A stretch of 64,000 bases of DNA, from the NCBI GenBank assembly GCA_023375675.1, contig JALQBC010000002.1, positions 1,550,001 through 1,614,000 on the forward strand. Direction: 5' to 3'. This document shows, piece after piece, positions 54,521-64,000 of the stretch (position 1 is its first letter; each line of letters starts with the position of its first letter). The notes beneath the pieces were generated by a model that was not told the DNA's origin, ran no database searches, and saw only the letters and a list, made by a program, of their open reading frames with translations. This stretch comes from Cytospora piceicola. Taxonomy: Eukaryota > Ascomycota > Sordariomycetes > Diaporthales > Cytosporaceae. The position numbers and the translations under genes are program-made.

Positions 54521-56457
54521 TTACCAAGCACCACCGGCAACATCGCCACCGGTGGTGTTCCAATCACCACCTCCTCCAGAACCGCCAGCAGAGTCAGCAA
54601 CAGGGTCAACGGAGTCAAAGCCCTGGGTGCTGGCGCCGACAGCGGCATCGTCCTCAACGAGAGGCTTGGTGCAGCGGACCTTGGTGTGACCCATCTCCTT
54701 GCAGTTCTGGCACTGAACACGAGAGTCTGTAACAAAATTAGCGCCCAACGCCTCAGCCGGATTATCGTCGAGAACTCACAATCGCGAGGCTTGGGACAGT
54801 CTCTCGGGGTGTGTCCGTACTCATCGCAGTTACGGCACTGGACATTCTCGAGGTTGCGAGGCTTCTCACACTCCTTGGCCATGTGACCCTCCTCACCGCA
54901 GTTGCGGCAAGCACGAGAACCACCATTGGGGTTGTCGGGACAGTCCTTGGAGAAATGGCCCACTGAGATTTGTGTCAGTACATGCTGGAGGGTATAACAG
55001 ATATATGGCTTACTCTTGCTGCAGATGCGACACTCGACGTTGGTTGCAGAACGGGGCTCGGGACCTGCAATACTCAGTTAATGACAGCCATTTACTTGTA
55101 TAAATCACGGGTAAGACTCACAATCGGCAGCCTTGTGTCCACCCTTGCCACAGTTCTTGCAGGCGAACTTGTCAACACGGGGAGTGGGGCCTGCGAACGT
55201 CAGTCACAGGCAACATGGTTAGGCGGGAGGTAGACTCACAGTCACGAATACGGTGGCCCTCCTCGTCGCAGTTGTAGCACTTCACGACGGTACGCTCGGT
55301 CTCGACCCTCTCCTCGGGGCAGTTCTTGGAGGTGTGTCCAAGCTTCTCGCAGTTGTTGCACTTGGGCTTGCCCACCCAGGGGACAACATCACCGGCGTCG
55401 GTCAGACGCTCCAAAACCTGGTCGTGATTCTCGGGCCAACCCTCGCGCTCCGACTGGCGAAGAGGCTTCTCGGAGAAGCGGTAGTTGACTGTATACTTCT
55501 TGCCCAGATTACCCTGGAGATCCATGTTGGTCAGGGTGATTGAAAGATTGGCTCGCTCCTTAGGGATGAGGTAGAGGCCATATCCCTGGGAGCGGAGAGC
55601 CTTCTCGAGCTCGACGAAGGTGGTGTCGGGCTGAGCCTTGGCGTAGATCTGGACCTTCTCCTTGATTTCGTCCAGGTCCTTCTCACGGACGGCTTTCTCA
55701 AGAAGCTTCCAAGCCTCCTCGCCAGTCACATCAGGCAGGTGGCTGCGGTCGATCTTGCGGGCGTTCGGGCAATCGGCGGCAAGGTGTTCTGCAAACTTAT
55801 GTTATTTGGCTGGACGAGACAGACACTTAAAAGGGTCCGGGACCAATGAGGGGTGGACTTACCAGTCTCGCCGCAGTTCTTGCAGGTGGCGACGTAGGTA
55901 GGACAGTCCTTGGCCATGTGCTCGCCCTCGCAGTGGTGGCACTTCATAGGCTCGGGGCATTCCTTGAGCATGTGAGAGCCAGAGCAGCGAGGACAGACAA
56001 GGGGCTCGGGACAGTCAGCGATAAAGTGGCCCTCCTTGCGGCAGTTACCGCAGCGCATGGGAGGCTTGTCGGGGCAGTCCTTGGCAATATGGCCCTCCTT
56101 CTTGCAGTAACGGCACTCGCCAGTGAAGGTGGTAGGGTTGGGGCAGTCGGCCTTGTTGTGTCTGCAGGAAGAGAATCAGTTGTATGTCCACCTCATTCTT
56201 CATTGTGTTAGGTATGGACACTTCACATACCCGCCTTCGCCGCAGTTGAAGCAGGCGCGGTCACCAGCGCCAGCGCCACCATCAGCGGCATCACCATAGC
56301 CGTTGTCATTGGCGTTGTCAAACGAGGCGGCACCTCCCTCGTAACCGGTATCGGCCGAGTTGTTGTTGCTTGGCTCCCAGGTAGAGGTAGCAACAGCAGT
56401 GTCACCGCCGCCACCACCCCAGTTGGCATCAGCGCCGTCAACAGTGTTCCAACTCAT
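54521..56457 (-). CDS. Multi-CCHC zinc knuckle nucleic-acid-binding protein (CNBP/Gis2-type)
   Basis: Seven exons: 56457-56231, 56161-55863, 55788-55240, 55190-55122, 55064-55014, 54962-54780 and 54726-54521. Introns are 49-74 nt, and the spliced frame is exactly 528 codons (527 residues). I count 13 zinc knuckles. Eleven are CX2CX4HX4C, such as CFNCGEGGHNKADC and CQNCKEMGHTKVRC, and two are shorter CX2CX3HX4C (CPRCSGSHMLKEC, CHHCEGEHMAKDC). Six precede and seven follow a folded insert of about 130 residues (EEAWKLLEKAVREKDLDEI, LYLIPKERANLSITLTNMDL). The N-terminus is Gly/Asn-rich and the C-terminus Gly-rich. Such proteins bind single-stranded DNA or RNA and affect translation or transcription. 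Introns 2-6 are all phase 1 and mostly fall in the last residues of a knuckle. A long leader with donor-like sites lies upstream. Confidence 0.93.
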
Positions 56458-57660
56458 CTTGATTTCTGCAATGTGTCAGAAGATCTGTGGATTGGTCAGT
56501 CAGATATGGACTTCAGAAGGCTTGCCAAAAGAAGCAGAATAGATTGGGTGTGTCCAAAGATAGCAGCCATGTGGAATGAAAACGGCGCGCGGCAGAAATG
56601 TCATGAAAGAATAAGCGTAGGAGATAGGCCCAGGACTTTTTCGACGCAAGGGAGGATGCGACGAAAAGAATCGGCCGATTGGAAGCTTGGAGAGAGCAAC
56701 AATTCGTGTGGGAAAGAGTGATGCAGAGGACTCAGGGTATTGATGTTGATGCTTACCAACCTTGAAAGGAATGGCCGATTGGCCGAGAAATGTTCGGCTG
56801 AGGCTGATGGGGGAAGCAAACAATCGTAAGGACAAATAATGTTGGTGTTGAGGAAGGAAGGAGATGTCCTCTAGGTGATACTTGGAAGCTAAACACAGAC
56901 AAAGGTACTTACCAGCCTTCCAAGGTAAACGATTGTATCAATCGTCGTCAGGCCAAAGAACCACCTTGGTACTCTTTGGGAAAGAGATCAACGTGTTGTC
57001 GAGGCGATGAGTGTTGACGATGGAGGGTAATGGAGTGCCAACGTGCTTAGGTGCGAAAACGAAGATGAGGCAAGCAGCTTGAAGAGTACGATCCTCGAGG
57101 GCAATCTTGTATAGCAAGATGTTCAAGAGGGGGTGTGTGGTGTGGCGGGGCAATTGCAGAAGGGAGAAGGCAGAAGGAAGAGAGAGGACAAGATGAGAAA
57201 GGCAGAGGGGGGAAGCAATACCATACAGACCAGAGAAGAGAGAGAGTTTACTTACTTGGATGGTATGAAGAACGGGTTCGCTCTTGCGATGTTTGCTGAT
57301 TCTGTTGCAGAGAAACAAAGGTCAGTGATGGCGGGCACAAGACGCAGTCGCAGATGTGAATCAAAGCGAAATTCAAAGGCCAAAGGAAATCAAGAGGAAC
57401 CAAGGGGTGCCTGCGATGGAAGGCAGATAGTGACGCCAGCAGGATGCTTTGAGAAGATGGTACCTAGGTAGTTGAGGGTGGAAGAACCTTGAAGTCTTGA
57501 ACGCGAGTTGTCAAAAGAACCGAAAGCAGGATGGAAGACTTACCTCTCTTTGCCTTGCAGAAGGTAAGGAAAGAACAGAGTAGGGAAGATAAAGACGAGA
57601 CTATTTGTTGACAAGATCGAGGTTGAGTCGAGTCAAGGTTTGTTGCGAAGTGGAAGGAAG
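56458..57660 (-). other. Probable long, intron-bearing 5' leader of the zinc knuckle gene
   Basis: Read on the minus strand, this region contains four consensus 5' splice donors: GTAAGT near 57549, GTAAGTA near 57257, GTAAGT at 56912 and GTAAGC near 56756. There is no long reading frame. The strand-specific donors suggest a multi-exon untranslated leader, possibly alternatively spliced. Acceptors were not fixed. Confidence 0.45.
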
Positions 57661-59853
57661 TGAAGCTACGATCACAGTTGCCTGGCCAGGCTTAAATACT
57701 TCAAGCTGGGGTGAGAATACCTACCTAGGTACTTGGGTACCTAGGTAGGTAATTGACAGGTATAACCCCCGTGGGCGATCACTATAGGTACCTGCCTAGG
57801 TACCTGCCTAGGTACCTACCTAGTTAGGTACTTAAGTAGCGTACCCAGGTACTTTGAGCACAGTGAGGGAGACACGTCAGGAGAGCACAATTACATAGAA
57901 GGGACGACGACCTAGGCCCCCTGATCATAAGGGCCATAAAGACGTCGACCAAGACTTGGGTATGGAACATCCCAGAGTGGGTTCAGCCCATGGAAAATAC
58001 AGTTGAGTGTTATGTTTTCTTCCATGGATTGCATTCATATCGACCAGCAATACTGATCTCCTCAGTGCTGAAGGAAAACATAACGGCAACGAGATGGAGC
58101 CAGGGAGGATCATTCCTCGGAGTGACAAATCGAGGAAACAAGACGTGTGGCTCAGAGGTGCTTGCTGGCGTGGTAGACGAGCACTTGTTAGGACCGACAC
58201 CAGGCGGCTGATGGACCTTATCTTGGGGATCTGTACGCCCAGAACGTGGATGGAATGTCGACTGGTCTTATATATATCCAGATATGGATATCTCTCAGCA
58301 AGATACCAAGATGTAAACACTTCATACGAGGGAACTGGATTCGATGGGTTAGCCAGTAACACACTCTCGATAGCAACACTCCCAAGTCGACGTCCATGGC
58401 AGTCATATAACCCCGGCCTATTGTGACTACCTTTCCGTTCTACTCATCAATGACTAAGTGGCAGAGCCAAATAAGCCTGGGGATAATTTGGAACCTGACA
58501 TACATTTGTGCAAGGTTGTTCAGACGACACTCCTGGACCCTGAATGAGAAAATGGCATTTGCAGTTCTACGCATCTGCCAATGGAGACTGGGAATACAGC
58601 CTAACCGTATGGTCATGGCAATATTATTGGTCTCCCAGAGATATACCATGGACTTCCTCTTGTGGTGGCCAGCTGGGCACGCGAGGCTCGGATTACCAGA
58701 AGTTGACTCTACTTCAAGACCATTGAATACCCGGACACACGAACTTCACCATAATGGTATACGGTAGCAACTCAGGAGAAACAAACAGGACAACTGCACG
58801 GCTAATGGGACCCAACATCTGTTTTACATTCGTTTCGATAGATATGCTTACATGAAGCCTCGGATATACAACCTCACTGGTTACAGCTCCCATCACGAAC
58901 CCGTATCATGGCTGTGGTCTCTTGAGCATACCGAAGCCTGCTTCAAACATTGAACTTAATGGAGTCATGCCCAATTTCTCTAGAAAGCTTGCGTATTCTG
59001 CGGGTGGTCTCATAGGAACGCCCTGCTTATCGTCTACACATTGGCGCCTTTCTGGGTGATTTTTGTTTCAACGGCTTCGACTAGCCGACATCTGGAGGCT
59101 GCTCCAGGAAACGAACAGTGCTCCAATGTCTATGCAACCAATCAGGTCTACCAAGACTATATGCTTCATCGTTTGTTGTGGGCGATCTTCCTGTTAGTCG
59201 AGGCAGTGGGGGTATGTTACACAAGATGACTTACAAGAATCAGTGATATATCTGATATATATAAGCAGCAGGTGGTCAGTGACTAGCTGGCAGCTAGGGT
59301 AGGGGTTGCACAGCCCCTTTTCCCAGCTCCCCGGGACCCAACCGTGCAACGCCAATGGGACCCGTATTCTCCATGTGGCAGGGCTAGATGACCAGTGATT
59401 GGTTCTAGATTTCAGGGTCCCCCCCTCTTAATGGTGGCGGCACCTGGCATCAGAAGCCACTTCAATTGCAGCTGTTGCTCAGCCGTTTCGATTCTGAACT
59501 GTGGTCAATCTTTTTCTCTCTCTTTCAACAACAATTTTCCAGGACTGGACTGGAATTGGACTTTGACTATTCTGTACCTGAACGAACAAGACACTCGTTA
59601 ATCGCCGTTGTTGAATTCCTCAAAAGAAAACAGGAATTGGTCCGGTTTCCACCAAAATTCACCGCCCCAAACTGGGCAAAGAGTCGTCCCAAAGTCGCCC
59701 CCAATCGCATGATCTGGAACGCGCCCTTCCGGAGACTCAGCCCATCCCTAGGGCACTGAACTGCCCAACACAGATAACGTGGGGGAGATTCCAAGAAGCT
59801 GGAACTTTGTTTCTACAAACCACGGGCCAATTCACAGACCACACATACACACA
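57661..59853. other. Intergenic region with CCTAGGTA cluster
   Basis: The first 200 bp carry the densest cluster of CCTAGGTA palindromes in the window (listed separately). From 57900 to 59853 only short frames occur on both strands and none shows a motif. The last 100 bp are the promoter and leader of the desaturase. Confidence 0.5.
57719..57852. repeat. Cluster of CCTAGGTA palindromes
   Basis: At least four CCTAGG cores, plus GGTACC and TAGTTAGGTA variants, occur within 134 bp, including a tandem GCCTAGGTACCT repeat at about 57793-57815. Each core is self-complementary, so the cluster can form hairpins. Similar single motifs are scattered through other intergenic regions of the window. Confidence 0.9.
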
Positions 59854-61125
59854 ATGGCAAACTCAGCAACAACAACCGCCAGCGCCGGCGCCGAGAGGAG
59901 GAAGGGCAATGGCAAGGTGCCGGAGGCAGAGATCAGGTTGAACGGCGCCGCCGCCGTAGCAACACAGACAGAGAAGGAAACCGACCAGAAGGAAGATTTC
60001 TTCTGGACATACACAGAGGAGCCACACCGGACCAGGAGGCTGGCTATCATCAAGGCACACCCAGAGGTACGATCTCCCTCCCACCATGGAGCTCCCGGGG
60101 CCCAAGCTCCAGGTCAAGCATCCACACATACTGACAGGATACCTCCACCACAGGTCACCAAGCTGTGCGGCCCCGAGCCACTGACCAAATACGTCGTCGC
60201 CTTCGTCGTCGCCCTGCAGATCCTCTGCGGCTACGTGCTCAAGGACCAGCCCTTCTGGAGCTGGCAGTTCTGGGGCCTGGCCTACGTGGTCGGCGCGACG
60301 GCGAACCAGAACTGCTTCCTCTCGATCCACGAGATCAGCCACAACCTGGCCTTCCGGTCGCCCCTGGCCAACCGGCTCTTCGCCATCTTCGCCAACCTGC
60401 CCATCGGCATCCCCTACAGCGCCAGCTTCCGCCCCTACCACCTGACGCACCACAAGAGCCTGGGCGTCGACGGGCTCGACACGGACCTGCCCACCGCCAT
60501 CGAGGCCGTCGTCTTCGACTCCATCCTCGGCAAGGCCTTCTTCTGCACCTTCCAGATCCTCTTCTACGCCATCCGCCCCATGTGCGTCTTCCAGATCACC
60601 TTCACCTGGGTGCACCTCCTCAACGTGGTCGTCCAGCTCGCCTTCGACTACGCCCTCGTCACCGCCCTCGGGTCCTACAAGCCCCTCTTCTACCTCATCC
60701 TGTCCTCCTTCCTCGCCGGCTCCCTGCACCCCACGGCCGGCCACTTCATCGCCGAGCACTACGTCTACGAGACGGTCGTGCCCGAGGCCAAGGACCCGGA
60801 CAACAACATCCCCATCCCCGAGACCTTCTCCTACTACGGGCCCCTCAACGTCTTCACCTTCAACGTCGGCTACCACAGCGAGCACCACGACTTCCCCGCC
60901 ATCCCCTGGACCAAGCTGCCCAAGCTGCGCGAGATCGCCGACGAGTTCTACGCCCCGCTCCCGCGCCACGAGAGCTGGGTCATGGTCCTCTGGCGCTTCG
61001 TCTTCGACGCCAGCATCGGCGTCAAGTGCCGCGTCAAGAGGAAGAGCGGAGGGCGCAGGGTCGGCGGCGTGGTCGACAGGGTTGCCAAGGTGGCGGACTG
61101 GACCGAGCAGGAGATCGAGGCATGA
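59854..61125 (+). CDS. dsd1: Sphingolipid delta(4)-desaturase (dihydroceramide desaturase)
   Basis: This ER membrane enzyme introduces the delta-4 double bond into dihydroceramide. Exons are 59854-60066 and 60154-61125; the 87-nt phase-0 intron (branch TACTGAC, acceptor CACAG) gives 394 residues. A disordered N-terminus precedes the conserved DFFWTYTEEPHRTRRLAIIK and HPEVTKLCGPEP, the latter created by splicing. The three His boxes are intact: HEISH (130-134), HLTHH (167-171) and HSEHH (312-316). Hydrophobic segments include YVVAFVVALQILCGYVL and LFYLILSSFLAGS. NIPIPETFSYYGPLN and LPRHESWVMVLWRF are family-typical. The intron has no stop and is a multiple of three, so a naive ORF reads through it. 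The identification is very secure. Confidence 0.95.
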   Translation: MANSATTTASAGAERRKGNGKVPEAEIRLNGAAAVATQTEKETDQKEDFFWTYTEEPHRTRRLAIIKAHPEVRSPSHHGAPGAQAPGQASTHTDRIPPPQVTKLCGPEPLTKYVVAFVVALQILCGYVLKDQPFWSWQFWGLAYVVGATANQNCFLSIHEISHNLAFRSPLANRLFAIFANLPIGIPYSASFRPYHLTHHKSLGVDGLDTDLPTAIEAVVFDSILGKAFFCTFQILFYAIRPMCVFQITFTWVHLLNVVVQLAFDYALVTALGSYKPLFYLILSSFLAGSLHPTAGHFIAEHYVYETVVPEAKDPDNNIPIPETFSYYGPLNVFTFNVGYHSEHHDFPAIPWTKLPKLREIADEFYAPLPRHESWVMVLWRFVFDASIGVKCRVKRKSGGRRVGGVVDRVAKVADWTEQEIEA

Positions 61126-62029
61126 GTGGCAGTGTTGGACTGGCCGCTGGGCAATGATCGATCATTTCATGGCGATGGGACTGTACTTGGATTGTCCATC
61201 GTACATATACATGTATACATATACGTACATTTGGCCATGATTGAGGCCTGACATGACTTTATGGCTTACGCTTTGGTAGACCAAAAGAATGTAGATTTTG
61301 GCATTGGTTTTAAATACTCAAGTATTCTCCTGAAAGAATCGTGTCTTGCAGGATCATGCTCACGTAACATAACACGATCAAATATGCTGCCGTAATTGCC
61401 AGATTCCTCGCTTGAAGTGAGTGTAGTCAGGATATATGAACATGGAAATGAACTCCATGTCCATTGAAGCGCCGCGGCATATCTTTCTGACCTGCCGTGT
61501 ACAATGGATATCATTCATCGTCTCGGTTGACCGTTATTTACAGAATCGACCGATCATCGATCTTCCACAAAAACAAGAACAAAGACAAAACAGAAAGAGT
61601 AAGTGCTCCGACAAAAGGAAGGCATCCATTAAGAAGGGGAAAGTCTCCGGGCCGTTGGCAATACAATGGCCGACCCGGCGACGCAGTAAGAGAAATACAA
61701 TGTAGGCTACAAGTCCCGAACCACCAACGGTCACATCAAAGCGACCCAGCTTTGTCCATAATCTTCATCCTCGGTCAATACAGGATGGGCCCCATTGACC
61801 CTTCTTTCTGTTCCTTGCCAGTCCCCGTGGGCTCGGGTACACTGACATGTTCTCTGCTACCATGGTATCTCCAGCTCCGAAGCTAAGCCATCCCTATTTC
61901 ACTCTGCCCCGTCGTTATATAGTCATATGGAGACGCGGTCCCCAAGACTTGACTCGATACAGTTGTCCTTCACTCTCTCGCTTTGGCTGTCGCAATGATG
62001 ATAGCAACAAGGCCAAACGGGAGCCACAC
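61126..62029. other. Convergent intergenic region
   Basis: Convergent 3' ends of the desaturase and VAP genes. Short ATACATATAC-type repeats occur at about 61203-61230. No gene is seen. Confidence 0.5.
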
Positions 62030-63232
62030 CTAGAAGAAGAAGTAGGCCAAGAGGAAGCTGACGAGACACAGTATCGCAACGACCTGGATGGGTACACCCT
62101 CGGTGCCTTGTGGCCGGATCGCGGCGGCGACCTCCGGAACGCTTGGGATGTCTTCAGCAGCACTGATTCCCTTGCGTTGACGGAGACCCTCCTGTTCCCT
62201 AAGCGCACCAACGTTGGCCTGGGTGTTCGAGAGCTCACGCTTCAGCTCCTCCTTCGGTGGCTCGTTCGAAACCTGTGGGGAGGTCGCGATGGGGGAGGTG
62301 GCGTCGGGCTCATCCTTGGCATCGCTCATAGCATCGGCATTGCTGCTCGTGGGTCGGCGCTCGTCGGGAGAGGAGTATGAATATGCAGGGGGAGCGGTTT
62401 CGGGGGTTTGCTCGGCCTGTAGTCGTCTCATTAGCATGCAATCATCACAGATGTGGGCAGGGTAACCTACTCCGTTTGCAAGGGAGAGCTGCTTGATGGG
62501 TGTAGCAACGGCGGGAGCCTCCGAACCAGCAGGGGCCAGGAAGTTGACTCTTATCTTCCTCTCCTGAACCTGAGACTTGTCGACGGACTCCCACTGCGAT
62601 ACGCGATATCAGCGTTTGCACAAGACACTGTCATGTAAGCATCGCCAGGACACTTACGATAGTCTGGACGTTGCTGAACTCCAGGTCTCCGGAGATGATG
62701 ACAGACTGAACCAGGAACTTGTCTTTGCACTTAGTGTCCAGAGGGGGATCCTGCTTCATAGCCTGGAGAAGGACTGTAGTTGTGGAATAGTCAGCTTTGT
62801 CGATCACATGTGACATCCCATCGCAACTTCGATTTAGGGACACAGACCAGTAACCTCGACATCATGACCCGGCTCGATCCGGCCAGAGTTTGGTCGCACG
62901 CAGTACCTAGGTATATTGTAAGCCTCTCTTGCTGCATGTATCTCGGAGCGGTTGGTGATCGTACTGCTTAGGGGCGGTTGTTTTGACCTGGGGTGATTTC
63001 CGTTAGCAAAAGCCCAGCCGATCTCTGAGAGTCCCAGAAACATACCTTGAATGCCACCGGGGACTTGTTGGGATTCTTCAGCTTGAGAATCTGAGAGACC
63101 TCGACGGTGAATGGCCCTGGAAGGCGCAATTGATTAGCACGCCAAATGGACACCCGGTGGGCAGGAGACGGCGGGGACACTGAGGGACATACGGCGGAAG
63201 CCGAGCTCCATGGGATCGATTTCGACAGACAT
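62030..63232 (-). CDS. scs2: VAP family protein (Scs2-like, MSP domain, tail-anchored)
   Basis: An ER tail-anchored receptor for FFAT-motif proteins at membrane contact sites. Seven exons: 63232-63193, 63116-63046, 62987-62965, 62906-62848, 62773-62658, 62593-62471 and 62416-62030. Introns are 54-76 nt and the total is exactly 273 codons (272 residues). The MSP domain (1 to about 125) reads MSVEIDPMELGF, RPFTVEVSQILKLKNP, VAFKVKTTAPKQYCVRPNSG, RIEPGHDVEV, LLQAMKQDPP and KCKDKFLVQSVIIS. These segments include the Lys/Thr/Arg residues of the FFAT-binding face (KTTAPKQYCVRPNSG). A disordered, coiled middle part (EELKRELSNTQANVGAL) leads to the C-terminal anchor IQVVAILCLVSFLLAYFFF. Exon 3 is only 23 nt. 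One acceptor lies inside a TACCTAGGTAC palindrome. The gene is convergent with the desaturase. Confidence 0.94.
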
Positions 63233-64000
63233 TGTCGGCGAAGTTCGGCAGGATAAGATGGGGAGCGGGGGATAAAAGACGATGTCGCGTGGTCGCTAAA
63301 AGATCGCAGCGGGTCGAGGGGGTATGTGTGTGTGTGGAAAGAGCCGAAGGGGTTCCAAGGTCGAGGGTCAAGACAAGATGGCGAGTTGAAGACAAAACTT
63401 GATGTCGCGGCTAGGAAGTATCAATGGTTACGTGGCTGAAGTTCAGAGGTCGACTGCGAACAAAAAAGAGGTTGATGACGGCACAGGCCTTACGACAAGT
63501 GGTGATATTATGTTGGAATTGCCCAGGTGTGGACGGGGATAATTCTGGGGATCTTTGGATTCTGGAACACCAACGTTCTGGGAGTTGGCCAACAAAGCGG
63601 ATGAAACGGAGACCAGATTTCACTTGCTGTCTGGCCGTTTCAATAACGTTCTCCTAGCCGTCCTGCCTAAACTTTCAAGGTCTCAAGGTTCCAAGGTTCC
63701 AAGGTTTCCAGAGGTTGCAACTGATTTCAGCGTATCTCGGCAATCTCCTTGGGCCCTTCCACTGCTCAATACCACCGTATTGACTCACAAGCATCGCTCG
63801 GGCCAATCATTTAAACTGTATGGTTTCCAGATGAACAGTTGCATAGAATATATACCAAGCAAGCTTGATATTATGCTTCTGATCTTGATCAGTAATGATC
63901 AATTGAATTACACGTACAAACGGCAAGCATGTACTGTGTATAATTCTTCATTTGACTGCTGAAGCTCACTGAACCGGCCCCGCTCGGTTCAGGGCCCGGG
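63233..64000. other. Intergenic end of window
   Basis: It contains the VAP promoter and leader (including a (TG)n run at about 63321-63335). Short frames after 63411 show no motif. A direct repeat of AAGGTTCC type occurs at about 63684-63705. Confidence 0.45.

Noticed and set aside
59863..60969. 368-codon minus-strand frame opposite the desaturase
   Set aside because: Antisense shadow; the plus frame contains the three His boxes.

Overview
The window is nuclear DNA of a filamentous ascomycete, most probably a Sordariomycete. Introns are short (about 48 to 212 nt) with GTRNGT-type donors, CTRAY-type branch points and CAG/TAG acceptors. Exons are GC-rich in third positions, and the gene content (HET protein, patatin-NLR, Ayg1-type hydrolase, GH128, antizyme) is typical of Pezizomycotina. 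Intergenic DNA carries many CCTAGGTA palindromes, and several A+T-rich tracts look like relics of repeat-induced point mutation. No species can be named from sequence alone. There is one assembly gap (98 N) next to a 9-bp tandem array.

Region 1 (1-3.8 kb) is poor and partly decayed: the array and gap, a 5'-truncated ORF, an A+T-rich tract and a frameshifted relic. Region 2 (3.8-18 kb) is core genome: a GH128 glucanase-like protein; ornithine decarboxylase antizyme, whose two reading frames join by a +1 shift at UCC-UGA; HIS7; a TFIIIC tau55-like subunit; a Vps62-family membrane protein; a DUG1-type Cys-Gly dipeptidase with a presequence-like extension; and a MYND protein. Region 3 (18-33 kb) holds a HET-domain protein, a URE2-like GST, a 1034-aa conserved fungal protein with a Cys/His module, and two poorly conserved ORFs around an A+T-rich tract.

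Region 4 (33.8-45.7 kb) is an accessory block entirely on the minus strand: a five-exon patatin/NB-ARC/TPR NLR with nearly identical C-terminal repeats, an Ayg1-type alpha/beta hydrolase, a Baeyer-Villiger-type flavin monooxygenase and a membrane-anchored arylsulfotransferase-like protein. The hydrolase and monooxygenase could act on a shared polyketide or aromatic ketone, but no PKS lies in the window. Region 5 (47.8-51.8 kb) holds two tandem paralogues of an unrecognised family that share an intron position and phase. Region 6 (52.7-63.3 kb) returns to core genes: a methyltransferase, a seven-exon protein with 13 CCHC zinc knuckles behind a donor-rich leader, a sphingolipid delta-4 desaturase and a seven-exon VAP/Scs2 tail-anchored protein.

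Functional links are modest. Antizyme (polyamine control), HIS7 (histidine synthesis) and DUG1 (glutathione breakdown) are amino-acid or polyamine housekeeping. The desaturase and VAP both belong to ER lipid biology. The HET protein and the NLR are allorecognition or innate-immunity type genes in accessory surroundings. Exon boundaries were set by eye and confirmed only by reading-frame arithmetic and family motifs.
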